A stretch of 64,000 bases of DNA from Pseudomonas reactans (GCF_013385825.1 NZ_JACAPG010000018.1:248001-312000); one strand, 5' to 3'. Shown: positions 44,840 through 53,618, numbered from the stretch's first letter. Numbers and translations are program-made. Notes: generated by a model from the letters alone, not told the origin.

Positions 44840-45637
44840 CTACTTCCAAATTGCATGGAAGTGATGAACTGGCCCATGGCCGGTCCCAATTTGCAACCGG
44901 TCGGCTGCCGCCAGTGCATGCGTTAGGTAATTCTTTGCCAGTTTCACTGCGCACAGCATATCCATTGATGGTAGAAACGCCGTGATCGCAGCAGATAGAG
45001 TGCAGCCGGTACCATGTGAATTGCATGTAAGCACTCGCGGTGCGGCCAAGGTGCAGGTTTCTCCATTACCGTGGAGTAGATCAATACTGTGTTGACCGTC
45101 TAAATGGCCGCCCTTGAGTAATACCCAGCTTGAACCCAACTGATGAAGCCCCTCCAACGTCGTATGCATCTCTTCTATAGATGTGGGGTGGGGTGAGTCG
45201 AGTAGGTCGCCTGCTTCGAGCAAGTTGGGGGTGATCAACGTGCAAAGTGGAATCAGCCGTTCACGAACGATAGAAACTGCATCTGGAGGAAGCAGGCGGT
45301 GTCCACTGGTGGCGACCATGACGGGATCCAAGACTATGGGGCAGTTAGCATGTCGCTCTAGTCGGGTAGCGATCGCGTCGGCAATGGCTGCGTTGGCAAT
45401 CATGCCGATTTTGACCGCGTCCACCCGCACGTCGTCGAACACAGCCTCGATTTGGTCGGCTACGAATTCTGGCTCCAGTGCAACGAAGCTACGAACTCCT
45501 TGCGTGTTCTGCGACACAACTGCAGTTATTACGCTCATTCCGTAGGCGCCAAGCGCAGAAAACGTCTTCAAGTCAGCTTGAATGCCTGCGCCGCCGGTTG
45601 GGTCCGTACCCGCGATGCTCAGAACGTTGGGAATCAT
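44840..45637 (-). CDS. thiD: Hydroxymethylpyrimidine/phosphomethylpyrimidine kinase
   Basis: 265 aa from ATG 45637 (MIPNVLSIAGTDPTGGAGIQ), with a strong GGAGGAAA upstream; the longer open frame has no signals. Ribokinase-fold motifs are the N-terminal GTDPTGGAGIQADLKTF, VLDPVMVATSG and, near the end, NSHGTGCTLSAAI with the catalytic Asp position replaced by HGTGC (canonical form is GTGDT/HGTGCTL in ThiD, so this is normal). Phosphorylates HMP twice in thiamine synthesis. As a lone thiD away from other thi genes it may be a salvage or redundant copy. No TPP riboswitch was seen upstream. Confidence 0.92.
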   Translation of the reverse strand: MIPNVLSIAGTDPTGGAGIQADLKTFSALGAYGMSVITAVVSQNTQGVRSFVALEPEFVADQIEAVFDDVRVDAVKIGMIANAAIADAIATRLERHANCPIVLDPVMVATSGHRLLPPDAVSIVRERLIPLCTLITPNLLEAGDLLDSPHPTSIEEMHTTLEGLHQLGSSWVLLKGGHLDGQHSIDLLHGNGETCTLAAPRVLTCNSHGTGCTLSAAITAFLPSMDMLCAVKLAKNYLTHALAAADRLQIGTGHGPVHHFHAIWK

Positions 45638-46273
45638 TGAGTTTCCTCCGCCGCTAATGCTTTTATCCTCGCAGCGTCGGGCGCATCTTCTGCAGAAAAT
45701 CCGCTTTGAAGAGTCCCGTGTGTCGAGGGAGAATGAGTATGGCTTCGGAGTATCCGTGTGCACTTTGCATATTCCTCCGCCCCAAGCAGGTCCTAAGGAG
45801 CGACTATCACGGCTTTAATTTAATGCCATAGTCGGTCGAGTAGTGGTTACTTCCAGTGCAAGTCATTCTTCCTTGGTCATTCGACTGATATGCTCGGTTC
45901 TGTAATCTCCAAGAATTTATTTCCTCAGTGAGTTGATTGAGGAGCCCGAGTTTTTCTTGTGCTTTGAAGGACCTCTCGTTACTCGCGAACTATTCGCCCC
46001 AAAGAGCACGGATTCCGAGAATCTCATATGATCCTCCAGGCTGCAATGGAGTAAAGACCAGGGCGATGCGCAAGTTGCAAGCCGGGCGGCCCGATCGCCT
46101 AACAGCTGCGGCCTCGAGTTGCGCCGCAGCTGATGTTAAAATTTGAAGATATCGGGGCATTGTTCAGGACGACAATAGCCTGCAAACGATGCCAGAAGGC
46201 TCGCACTTCTGAATTCAGGGAGAGCTGAAGGTAATTAGAGCTATTGTGCAGCTCGGGTTGTATTTGGCGAAGT
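45638..46273. other. Noncoding region with attC-like structure
   Basis: 636 bp between thiD and the next GNAT gene (both minus). It holds the thiD leader and an attC-like inverted structure at 46097-46141. Small ORFs here are low-complexity and unsupported. Confidence 0.45.
46097..46141 (-). repeat. attC-like inverted repeat
   Basis: The plus strand reads GCCTAAC, then CAGCTGCGGC / GCCGCAGCTG arms around a 10-nt loop, then GTTAAAA. Read on the minus strand, downstream of the GNAT gene at 46274, the end is GTTAGGC, a full match to the integron R' consensus GTTRRRY; the other end (TTTTAAC) misses one position of RYYYAAC. It could be an isolated attC or a plain terminator-like hairpin (no T-run). 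Confidence 0.35.
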
Positions 46274-46711
46274 TCAAATTATGATCCTCGCCAGCATATC
46301 TTCGCCGTCTGCATCCATGCCAACCTCGACAAACCCGAAACTGGAATAAAACCCTTTAGCTACGACGTTGTTGGGATTATAGCAAATTTCAATTTCTTTC
46401 AAGTTTTTGATCTGTTTTATTTCACGTAGGGCGAGACCCAGCGCGACTCTACCGATGGATTTCTGCTGATGTTCTTTATCCACCATAAAGCGCCAGATAG
46501 AGACTTTTTCTTCGGATTCCTGCACCCACATAAAAAAACCTACTGGCTCTTCATCTGCAATGATGGCGCGTGTGAAGTAACCCGGGTTGTATGCAGCCTC
46601 AACGAGCGACCAAGTATTACTGGACACGTAGTCCTCCTGCTCTTCAGTGACCTCCAGCTCGCAAATTGCCTCATAGTTTTGTTGCGTTATTTGGGTGAGT
46701 GAGATTTCCAT
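46274..46711 (-). CDS. GNAT-family N-acetyltransferase (spermine/spermidine-type-like)
   Basis: 145 aa. Acetyl-CoA loop VDKEHQQKSIGRVALGLAL (about 77-95; the usual Q/RxxGxG/A is QKSIGR) and the end NNVVAKGFYSSFGFVEVG. Length and opening resemble BltD/PaiA-type polyamine acetyltransferases. Clearly more AT-rich than its surroundings, which suggests recent transfer. An attC-like element lies about 130 bp beyond its stop. Confidence 0.82.
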   Translation of the reverse strand: MEISLTQITQQNYEAICELEVTEEQEDYVSSNTWSLVEAAYNPGYFTRAIIADEEPVGFFMWVQESEEKVSIWRFMVDKEHQQKSIGRVALGLALREIKQIKNLKEIEICYNPNNVVAKGFYSSFGFVEVGMDADGEDMLARIII

Positions 46712-46998
46712 AGAGTATCCTGCATTTTGGTGATGATCGGGCTCAATTTACTGTTATGGGTGTTTATTGGTGTGTAGAGTGCCTGAGTTGCGACTGACTG
46801 CTGGAAGTATTGAATGGTAACTGGCTGGAGCTATCAAGAAATGCTTTGTGAAAGTTTGTTCGAGGGGACAGACTATGAAATAACTTCCACCCAGAAGAAC
46901 GTCGCTCTTATGTGTTTGTGAATTCTGTAGGGGTGCGGCGTTTCTGAAACAAATGGAGTGTGGCCTTTAACACTAAAGGCCAGCAGAGAAAACCAGCG

Positions 46999-47349
46999 TC
47001 AAGCCACCGGTGACAGTTTCCCGGCGCCGGAAGAGGCTCGGGTTGCGTTTACCGCGGTGGAGTCGACCATCCAGGTGTCCAGATCGATCAGCTGCTCGAA
47101 ATACACACGCTTCGCAGACTGGTCGGGCTCGCCAAGCCCCCGAAGAAAGTTGTTTGCTGCATTGTCCGAAATATCTTCGCGCAGGTTTCGATGAGCAAAC
47201 GCGATGTCCAGCCAGCGATCCGCGATACCGCCCCGCCCCAGATCGATGAAATGCAACTGGTCATGGGCGTCAACGAAGACATTGGTGTCACATAGGTCGC
47301 CATGAGCCGTTGTAGTTCGCGGCAGTGCTACGGCGGAAGGGAAATCCGG
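46999..47349 (-). pseudogene. Truncated aminoglycoside phosphotransferase (APH(3')-like)
   Basis: In one minus-strand frame: DFPSAVALPRTTTAHGDLCD with TNVF (catalytic HGDxxxxN), then LHFIDLGRGGIADRWLDIAF (metal-binding D and the conserved APH block), AHRNLREDI and a stop at the natural C terminus. The frame is stopped upstream by TAG at 47350-47352, and the whole N-lobe is absent, so the enzyme cannot be complete. Confidence 0.8.
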
Positions 47350-47473
47350 CTAGTTCTCCGTACAGCCCCAAGTAAGGTTTGCACCCCTCTCCGGCGTTCG
47401 TGCGGTATACATTGTAACCAGACTGCGTCCGCCGGTCGCTGCCTCCTCATGCCGGTATGTTTACTTTGCGCCC

Positions 47474-48022
47474 TTACTCTTTCGTATGTTCCAGCCATTC
47501 TTGGTAGGTGATGCGGCTGATGTGTTCTGTCCGATAGTCTTCGAGGAACTGGTTATATTTGTTTTCTTCGGTGTGATGAAATCGAAAGCCACACTTCGAT
47601 TGAGCAGCATGGGATTGGATGTTGTCGGCGAAGTAACCACACCAAAGTGCTTTGAGGTTCAGGTTTTCAAAAGCGTGTCGCATCACTTCACGCACTGCTT
47701 CCGGAATCAGGCCTTTGCCCCAGTAAGGCACGCCGATCCAGTAGGCTATTTCCCCTTCCTGCTCACTGATTTCAAAATTGCTGTTGCTACCTATGAGAAT
47801 GCCTACACAACCAACAGCACGGCGATTTTCCTTCAATTCGACCGCGTACACCTCTGGGTGATTGAAGACTGTGCGGATGATGTCGGCACTGTTCTCCACA
47901 CTGGTGTGCGGGGGCCAGCCAGCGATGGGACCAACTCGGGCGTCTTTGGCATATTCGTATAGATCGGCGGCGTCTGTGTCCAGCCAGGGGCGCAGCGAGA
48001 GTCGTTCTGTTACAAGTGTCAT
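47474..48022 (-). CDS. GNAT-family N-acetyltransferase (RimJ/RimL-like)
   Basis: 182 aa from ATG 48022 (MTLVTERLSLRPW, the typical RimJ/RimL opening); the open frame upstream of it is not protein-like. GEIAYWIGVPYWGKGLIPEAVREVM is the acetyl-CoA loop, followed by LNLKALWCGYFADNIQSHAAQSKCGF. Ends with basic/acidic helix. Divergent from an AraC gene 157 bp away, which may regulate it. Confidence 0.88.
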   Translation of the reverse strand: MTLVTERLSLRPWLDTDAADLYEYAKDARVGPIAGWPPHTSVENSADIIRTVFNHPEVYAVELKENRRAVGCVGILIGSNSNFEISEQEGEIAYWIGVPYWGKGLIPEAVREVMRHAFENLNLKALWCGYFADNIQSHAAQSKCGFRFHHTEENKYNQFLEDYRTEHISRITYQEWLEHTKE

Positions 48023-48179
48023 ATCCTGTACTCGTAGTGGATTGGTGCGTTCGAGATAGAGTATTGGGAGACAGATCATCGGTACACGCCAGTACCTCGG
48101 CTTCTTCGGTACTTTTAGAAACAATCGCGCCAAGCGGTGATACGATGGTGGCCTTTGGTTGTTGTAGAGCTGGGGCACT

Positions 48180-49034
48180 ATGCATCACATTCCGAAACTT
48201 CTTGTTCCTGACGATTCGATGCGGATGGGAGAAACCACGCTCGCGCAAGGGCTAGGTTTACCGCTCTCCTTCGGTCATGCTTACTTGACGCTGCTGGTAT
48301 GCCTCTGCGGTAGTGCCCACTTCACTCTAAACTTCAAAGAGCATGCGGTCAGGCGCGGTGGTGTGATGCTGCTGGCTGAAGACACGATTGCCTTGCTCAA
48401 ACGTCGCTCGCGCCGCTTCAAGGTGTTTTTCTGCCTTATGCCGAAAAACTTTGCAGCGGAGGTTGCCTACCCACTGCCAAATACCTTGTTCGTATTTCTG
48501 CATGACCATCCTCATTGCGTCCCATCCAAGGACGACATGCCGCTGATAGAGGGGTGGGTGACGCAGATGCGGAACATTGCGCAGACCTGCCCCACCTACC
48601 AACGCATCATGTTGCGTAATCAACTGCAGAACCTCTTTTTAAAAATAGCCGAGCAACTTCCAGCCAACCAAATAGAGAACAAGGGATTCAGCAGGAAGGA
48701 AATGCTCAGTTGGCGCTTCTGGGAATTGATAGGCAAACACTGCATCCGCCACCGAGATGTGAAGTTCTACGCCGACGCACTGAGTATCACGCCGTTCTAC
48801 CTGTCGCAGTTGACCAAAGCGTTTTTCAATGACACTCCCAAGGGCCTGATAGATCGGCAGGTAACCTTGGAAATCAAGGCTCTCCTTTCATACAGTGACT
48901 TGGCTATTGGCCGTGTGGCCGACGAACTGAACTTCGCCGACGCATCTTACTTGTGTCGCTATTTCAAGCGCCAAACGGGGATTTCGCTTTCCCGTTATCG
49001 TAAGCACAAGAGGGAGAAGGCGGAAAATGACTAA
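48180..49034 (+). CDS. AraC-family transcriptional regulator
   Basis: 284 aa. N-terminal ligand/dimer domain of about 165 residues without a recognised cupin motif; C-terminal pair of helix-turn-helix units: VKFYADALSITPFYLSQLTKAFF and SDLAIGRVADELNFADASYLCRYFKRQTGISLSRYRK. Divergent from the GNAT gene. Effector unknown. Confidence 0.9.
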   Translation: MHHIPKLLVPDDSMRMGETTLAQGLGLPLSFGHAYLTLLVCLCGSAHFTLNFKEHAVRRGGVMLLAEDTIALLKRRSRRFKVFFCLMPKNFAAEVAYPLPNTLFVFLHDHPHCVPSKDDMPLIEGWVTQMRNIAQTCPTYQRIMLRNQLQNLFLKIAEQLPANQIENKGFSRKEMLSWRFWELIGKHCIRHRDVKFYADALSITPFYLSQLTKAFFNDTPKGLIDRQVTLEIKALLSYSDLAIGRVADELNFADASYLCRYFKRQTGISLSRYRKHKREKAEND

Positions 49035-49132
49035 CCTGCGGTAGAAATAGAGGAGGAAAGGCGCACTAACCATGCACCGCAGCAGAACCTGCTTGCTATC
49101 GCCTATCTGTTCAACGGCTAGTGTCCAAATAT

Positions 49133-49999
49133 TCAAGTTGCCGAGATTCTCAGCGTCTTGATCAGCATGCTGTACAGACTATCGACCGGCTTGGACGCCA
49201 ACGAGGCACGGCTGCGATAGACGGAGACCTCCATCGGCTCAAGCGGGCCGAGCCCGTGTTCGGCGCCTAGAATTTCAAGATGATCTGGTGCACTGCATCG
49301 AGTCAAAACGGCGACGGCCAAGCCGCTTTCAACTGCAGCCAATTGGCCAGCCAGGCTTGAACTATTGTAAATCACCTTGTACTGACGCCCTTGCAAAGCC
49401 AAGGAGTTGATAGCGCTGCGCCTGGCTAGACTGGTCTCCTCGTATGTCGCGATAGGGAGTGGATCGCGCCTCCATATATCGAACTGCGGTGATCCCACCC
49501 AGACCATTGGTTCATGGAACAACAAGGTTCCTCGTCGAGAGTGGTCTCGTGATATCAGCGCTAGGTCGAGATCACCTTTTTCAACTCGGGGGATCAGTGA
49601 AGTGGATTGCTCGCAATCGAGTTCAATCTCAACTGCGCCATGGCGGGGCGCAAAACGCTTGAGCACAGGCGTCAGGTACTTGGCTGCATAGTCGTCCGGA
49701 ACTCCCAGGCGAATTCGCCCGGCCAGTTCGTTCTTGCTAAAAGCTGTCTGGGCATCTGCGTGCAGGTCCAGTATCCGCCGTGCATACCCAAGAAAGACCT
49801 GGCCATCGGATGTCAGATGAAGGTGGTGGGCGTTTCGCACTAATAATTGCCGACCGACCGCAGCTTCAAGCTTTTTGAGTTGCATGCTCACTGCCGATTG
49901 GGAGCGATAAACCTCTGGTGCCGCGTTGGAAAGTGAGCCGGTATCGACAACCGCGATGAGACATTTGAGCCAATCAATCTGAAGATTCTGCGGATTCAT
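49133..49999 (-). CDS. LysR-family transcriptional regulator (probable azlCD regulator)
   Basis: 288 aa. Helix-turn-helix near the N terminus (LKCLIAVVDTGSLSNAAPEVYRSQSAVSMQLKKLE) and a complete effector domain. Transcribed divergently from the azlCD pair across about 180 bp, the standard layout for a LysR regulator and its target. Confidence 0.9.
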   Translation of the reverse strand: MNPQNLQIDWLKCLIAVVDTGSLSNAAPEVYRSQSAVSMQLKKLEAAVGRQLLVRNAHHLHLTSDGQVFLGYARRILDLHADAQTAFSKNELAGRIRLGVPDDYAAKYLTPVLKRFAPRHGAVEIELDCEQSTSLIPRVEKGDLDLALISRDHSRRGTLLFHEPMVWVGSPQFDIWRRDPLPIATYEETSLARRSAINSLALQGRQYKVIYNSSSLAGQLAAVESGLAVAVLTRCSAPDHLEILGAEHGLGPLEPMEVSVYRSRASLASKPVDSLYSMLIKTLRISAT

Positions 50000-50181
50000 A
50001 GAGAACTCTGTATTCGATTAGCGGATACGATTTATGAGGATTATGCGCTTTTCGGGCTTTTAGGTCCGGGCGATAGTACTCGCAGAGTGCTGATACCAGG
50101 AAGGCTATAGAAAAGGCTTCAGCACATCCTGTGTGCTTGCTCGGGTATTGCGCGCACGCCACGCACAACGGAGGTTATGTT

Positions 50182-50898
50182 TTGTCATCGGCAGAGAGGT
50201 TGTTATCTAGACTTGAGTCCACCGACGTCTGGGAGGGCTTCAAAACGTTGTTGCCCATCTCTTCCTTTGTCGTTGTTTTTGGGGTGGCCTTTGGTCTTGC
50301 TGCAGTGCAGACGGGGCTTGGCGAAATTTCAATTGTTGCCATGAGCACGTTGGTATTTGCCGGGGCCGCGCAGTTTGCGGTGCTTAAATTGTGGGGTGAG
50401 CACGTGCCCCTGATTCCTCTCATCATCACTGTATTTGCCATCAACGCTAGGCACCTTTTGATGGGCGCCACTCTGTATCCGTGGCTACGCGAACTGCCTC
50501 GCGCGAAACGCTATGGGGTGATGCTGGTTGTGTCCGATGCGAACTGGGCAATGTCGATGCAAGCATTTAGCCGCGGTGAGCCAGGACTAGGTCTTCTGTT
50601 CGGCGGAGGTATTGCGCTTTGGTCGTCATGGTCGCTGGGAAGTTGGATGGGAATCTATTTCGGTAGCGCGATTCATGATCCGGTCAGTTGGGGGCTGGAC
50701 ATGGTGATGGGGTGCTTCCTGCTCGCCATGGTTGTCGGCGGGCAGAAAAGCCTGCGTATGTTGATTATCTGGATTGTCGCTGCATGTTCCTCGCTTTGGG
50801 CGTATTGGTGTCTGCCTGAAAACAGTCATGTGGTAGTCGGAGCCCTGGCGGGCGGTGTGTTAGGTGCGGTGTGGATAGAGAAAAAAAATGAACATTGA
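50182..50898 (+). CDS. azlC: AzlC-family branched-chain amino-acid export subunit
   Basis: 238 aa from a TTG at 50182, chosen because GGAGG lies seven bases before it; the longer GTG-start reading from 50131 has no such signal. AzlC motifs: LLPISSFVVVFGVAFGLAA, AGAAQFAVLKLW, FAINARHLLMGATL, and VVSDANWAMSM. About seven membrane helices. AzlC and AzlD form a complex that exports branched-chain amino acids or analogues. Overlaps azlD by 11 bp. Confidence 0.9.
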   Translation: MSSAERLLSRLESTDVWEGFKTLLPISSFVVVFGVAFGLAAVQTGLGEISIVAMSTLVFAGAAQFAVLKLWGEHVPLIPLIITVFAINARHLLMGATLYPWLRELPRAKRYGVMLVVSDANWAMSMQAFSRGEPGLGLLFGGGIALWSSWSLGSWMGIYFGSAIHDPVSWGLDMVMGCFLLAMVVGGQKSLRMLIIWIVAACSSLWAYWCLPENSHVVVGALAGGVLGAVWIEKKNEH

Positions 50899-51196
50899 AA
50901 CCACAGATTACGGCACCCTGATCATTGTGTTGTTAATGGCAGTGGTCACTCTCGCAACGCGCTGGGGCGGCGTTTTCGTAATGTCTTTCGTACCCATCAA
51001 CTACCGCGTGCAACTATTTATCAGCGCTATGTCGGGGTCTGTTTTGGTGGCACTGCTTGCACCCTTGGCAATTGCAGGTGATAACGGTGCACGGTGGGCT
51101 CTTCTTACAACAGCAGTCGTCATGCTAATTATCAAAAAGCCTTTGCCAGCTATTGCTGCTGGCATCGTCGCAGCCGCCTTGGTTCGGCAACTGTGA
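50888..51196 (+). CDS. azlD: AzlD-family branched-chain amino-acid export subunit
   Basis: 102 aa, three to four membrane helices, with the AzlD features TLATRWGGVFVM and SGSVLVALLAPLA. Starts within the end of azlC, so the two are translated together. Small partner subunit of the AzlCD exporter. Confidence 0.9.
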   Translation: MNIETTDYGTLIIVLLMAVVTLATRWGGVFVMSFVPINYRVQLFISAMSGSVLVALLAPLAIAGDNGARWALLTTAVVMLIIKKPLPAIAAGIVAAALVRQL

Positions 51197-51427
51197 ATTC
51201 GTTGATTGGTTTCCGGAGCATCCGCTATTGGTCGAGGCTAAATAAAAAGTTTTAGAACAGGTTTGGCGGCCGGAGGGATGGTGCCGGGACGCGTCGCTCG
51301 CGTGGGTGGGGCTATTGCCAGTCCGATGGATTCTTTAGATGTGGTTGTCATCGACACTGGAAATGATCCAGACCGAGGGAGTTCCACCGCTCGACGATTA
51401 AAGCGATACTGATTTTGGTAGTGGAAG
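51197..51427. other. Intergenic region with coding-like remnant
   Basis: 231 bp. A plus-strand frame reads AAGGMVPGRVARVGGAIASP and LDVVVIDTGNDPDRGSSTAR before a stop at about 51408. It looks like a protein end, but I cannot name the family. Probably a gene fragment. Confidence 0.3.
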
Positions 51428-51904
51428 TTACCGGGTCGATATTAGTTTGAGACCCCTTGTCCCCTGGACGGCTGAGATCGACAAGCTCCCGGTAGCCGCA
51501 TGCTGAATATGCTCGCTCCACCAAGTCATCATTGGGCGTCTTCTCTCAATGTAGTCCGCACGATTGTAGGCGCTACGTACTTCGTCTTTGTCCACATGTG
51601 CAAGTGCTACCTCGATCAGTTCAGGATCCCATCCCTGTTCGTTAAGGATGGTGCTGGCCATGGAGCGCATACCATGACTCACTAATCGACCCTCAAAGCC
51701 CATCCGTTTCAAGGCCATACTTGCCGTCTGGCTGTTGCAGTGAGTTCGTGGGTTTCTATCTGCTGAGAATACAAACTCTCGATGACCACTGTAGGGGTTT
51801 ATTGTCTCGCCACGGTAGAAGCTGACGTAGCTCCCTGACTTGGCGGTTGACTTCGACACGCGGTGCCATCGGCCGGCGTTGTCTTTGATTCGGTGCGTGG
51901 TCAT
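51428..51904 (-). pseudogene. Truncated integrase C terminus fused to an unrelated 34-residue start
   Basis: 158-aa ORF. Residues 35-158 are nearly identical to the C-terminal part of the integrase at 29859-31115 (PYSGHRE, SHGMRSMASTILNE, LAHVDKDEVRSAYNRADYIE). Residues 1-34 (MTTHRIKDNAGRWHRVSKST...) belong to a different small gene next to the Ea22-like pseudogene, whose stop overlaps this start. The arm-binding domain, core-binding domain and first catalytic Arg are missing, so it cannot recombine DNA. It is the scar of a second island. Confidence 0.85.
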
Positions 51905-52331
51905 GGGGTGACTCCTTTGGCCAGGACGGCGCGTGCCTCAACAACCGGCGCCATGTCTCGCTCATAAAGGCGGCGAGTTACTGGGTGCATGTCTTCGAGT
52001 TTCTGACCGCCATGCTTGCAGATGACTTCTGCGGCCAACTCTTCAGCGCAACTATCAAGAGCCACGCGCAGTGATTTGTACTCGGCCAGCAGTTCCAAGA
52101 TCGTTTGCGGGTTTGCGGGTTTGCGGTAGCGATGAATGAAGCATCCCAGTCGTTGCGCCAGTGAGATAGGTTGCCGGTCTCTTCGTTGCGCACCGCGACG
52201 GATTGCTGGGGGTGATTGAATACGACCTGAAGGTCTGGCAGCGACATCATCGTCATACCGTGGCTGTCGATCCACCACGGCTCTGGCGTGGCCTTATTCG
52301 CCAGCATCTCCAGATCTGCGTACTTACTCAT
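51901..52331 (-). pseudogene. Ea22-like prophage protein, frameshifted by an 8-bp duplication
   Basis: Frame 1 reads MSKYADLEMLANKATPEPWW...FIATANPQT. Frame 2 continues ILELLAEYKSLRVALDSCAE...VLAKGVTP to the stop. Together they form one Ea22/Ead-type phage protein (~140 aa). At the switch point the sequence carries three successive copies of a GGGTTTGC-type unit (about 52104-52127); removing one 8-bp unit restores the frame. This is slipped-strand damage to a once-intact gene. Confidence 0.75.
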
Positions 52332-52392
52332 GCCTTCCTCCCAGCTTCACGCTGTGCTTTGGTCAACTTCACCTCAGGGGGGGCTGGAGGGT

Positions 52393-52605
52393 TGTGACTT
52401 CAGTCCTTCCTCTTCCGACTTCGACAGGTTTCCTAAGGCGAAACAGGTGGAGTTCTTTCGCCTCCATTTACGACCTGGCGATATGTTGTATTTACCTGAG
52501 GGCTGGTTCCACGAAGTCAGCTCGCTGAGCATGTCATTCTCAATAAATTTTTGGGTGAATGCCGTTCGTGGCGAAAATTATGATGAATCGCCCCTGATTT
52601 CCTAG
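52393..52605 (+). pseudogene. Cupin_8/JmjC-type hydroxylase C-terminal fragment
   Basis: The frame reads FDRFPKAKQVEFFRLHLRPG, then DMLYLPEGWFHEV, SLSMSFSINFWV and a stop near codon 70. This is the last part of a JmjC/cupin_8 fold, including the second iron-binding histidine (GWFHEV). The upstream part is replaced by the Ea22-like region, so only the 3' end survives. Confidence 0.6.
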
Positions 52606-52627
52606 ACGCCTTTGACTGGCTCCTTTT

Positions 52628-52814
52628 GGCCGATTGTGTTGAAAAAGTCGGTCCTTCCAGGCTGCGTATGTACTGACTGCTGAAAATGCCTTTTTTGCGC
52701 GCATCTACGCGAAATCTGAACTCGAAACCCTCTGCTCAAAGCAAAGATTTCAAGCTCAGACACGTACTTTTCTACCGTGGAAACGATGGCCGACTGTTTT
52801 CAACAGAATCGGCC
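52628..52814. mobile_element. MITE-like element, copy 3
   Basis: 187 bp with termini GGCCGATTGTGTTGAAAAAG and ...CTGTTTTCAACAGAATCGGCC, and the internal blocks of copies 1 and 2 (ACTTTTCTACCGTGGAAACG, CTCTGCTCAAAGC). Closest to copy 2. Inserted in the flank TTTT-GGCC / GGCC-GATTTCTGCC. Confidence 0.8.
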
Positions 52815-52819
52815 GATTT

Positions 52820-52863
52820 CTGCCTGTCTTAACTGGCAAAAACCGGCCAGTTAAGACAGGCAG
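52820..52863. repeat. Perfect 18-bp inverted repeat next to MITE copy 3
   Basis: CTGCCTGTCTTAACTGGC and its exact complement separated by 8 nt (AAAAACCG). It starts 5 bp after the MITE end. It could be a terminator for the cupin fragment, a recombination product of the CTGCCTGTC flank, or part of an origin structure. Confidence 0.6.
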
Positions 52864-53144
52864 GAATACGCGCGCGCTCGATATCATGTGCTTCTAACAT
52901 GTTGATCTTGTTCCGCTCAGGGTCAAGGCTGCCGTCGTCATCTATTGTGCATCCTTTGCACGTTATGTTTTTCTGCGACTGACATGTCGTCATCCGTTGA
53001 TCATCTGGCGCGAGGTAGGGTGACAGCCTGAGCCAGACTACCCACTTTCGGTAGATTTCCGACGGTAGAACGGTCTGAAATCGAATTCCGGGTGCTCAGA
53101 GATCGGTCACCATTTTGGCTCTTACAGCGAGGAGAGCCTTGGCC
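52864..53144. other. Noncoding region upstream of the MobI-like gene
   Basis: 281 bp with small hairpins (GTGCA-tcctt-TGCAC at about 52946-52960; GCGAC...GTCGT nearby). In SXT-type elements the transfer origin lies just upstream of mobI, so this is where oriT would be expected if the gene call is right. No nick-site motif recognised. Confidence 0.35.
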
Positions 53145-53606
53145 ATGAGTAAAGAAGCACAAACGATAGTCACCCTGCTGGATCAGCAGTACGAGCAGCT
53201 GCTTGCGGACGCGAGATGCTTGGTAGCAAGCTATGTGGATGCGTCCATGAAACTGTACAAAAAGACCGGGGTCAAATCTGTTGTGGCCGGCGTATCAATC
53301 AAGCAGGTGAGCCCGAATGCGTATTCGATCTACTGGTGCAAACTGGTGCCGCTGCAGGGACAAAAAAACAAATTCGCGCCCCTGACTATTGCCAAGGGGA
53401 ATGGCAAACATAAATACCCGGCTTCCTCGTTTGAGTTTGTTGAATACCCATACCGGCACCTCGTTCTGCAAGTTGAGGGGCGGCTTGCTGAGATTCGCAG
53501 AGTTGCGAGCGAGAATCGTCAGCTACGTCGGACGTTGGTCGCTTATGAGAAGAAGCTGTCTAGATACCAAGCGCTTAATCATGGCGACCTCTATTCGGCA
53601 GGGTAG
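53145..53606 (+). CDS. MobI-like conjugative transfer protein
   Basis: 153 aa from ATG 53145 (GAGGAGA nine bases upstream). The central block NAYSIYWCKLVPLQGQKNKF, then KGNGKHKYPASSF, and the helical C terminus with LRRTLVAYEKKL resemble MobI(A/C) proteins of SXT/R391-like and Pseudomonas ICEs (IYWCK, KG..HKYP). MobI is needed for transfer origin activity in those elements. No relaxase or secretion genes are in the window, so the element may be mobilised in trans or be a fragment. Family call is moderate. Confidence 0.5.
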   Translation: MSKEAQTIVTLLDQQYEQLLADARCLVASYVDASMKLYKKTGVKSVVAGVSIKQVSPNAYSIYWCKLVPLQGQKNKFAPLTIAKGNGKHKYPASSFEFVEYPYRHLVLQVEGRLAEIRRVASENRQLRRTLVAYEKKLSRYQALNHGDLYSAG

Positions 53607-53618
53607 CGGCTGAGTACC

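Noticed and set aside
45641..45840. TPP riboswitch upstream of thiD
   Set aside because: The conserved CUGAGA and ACCUGAUC-type motifs are absent.
31655..48022. Integron cassette array
   Set aside because: Genes are in mixed orientations, no integrase of the IntI type is present and only one attC-like site was found.
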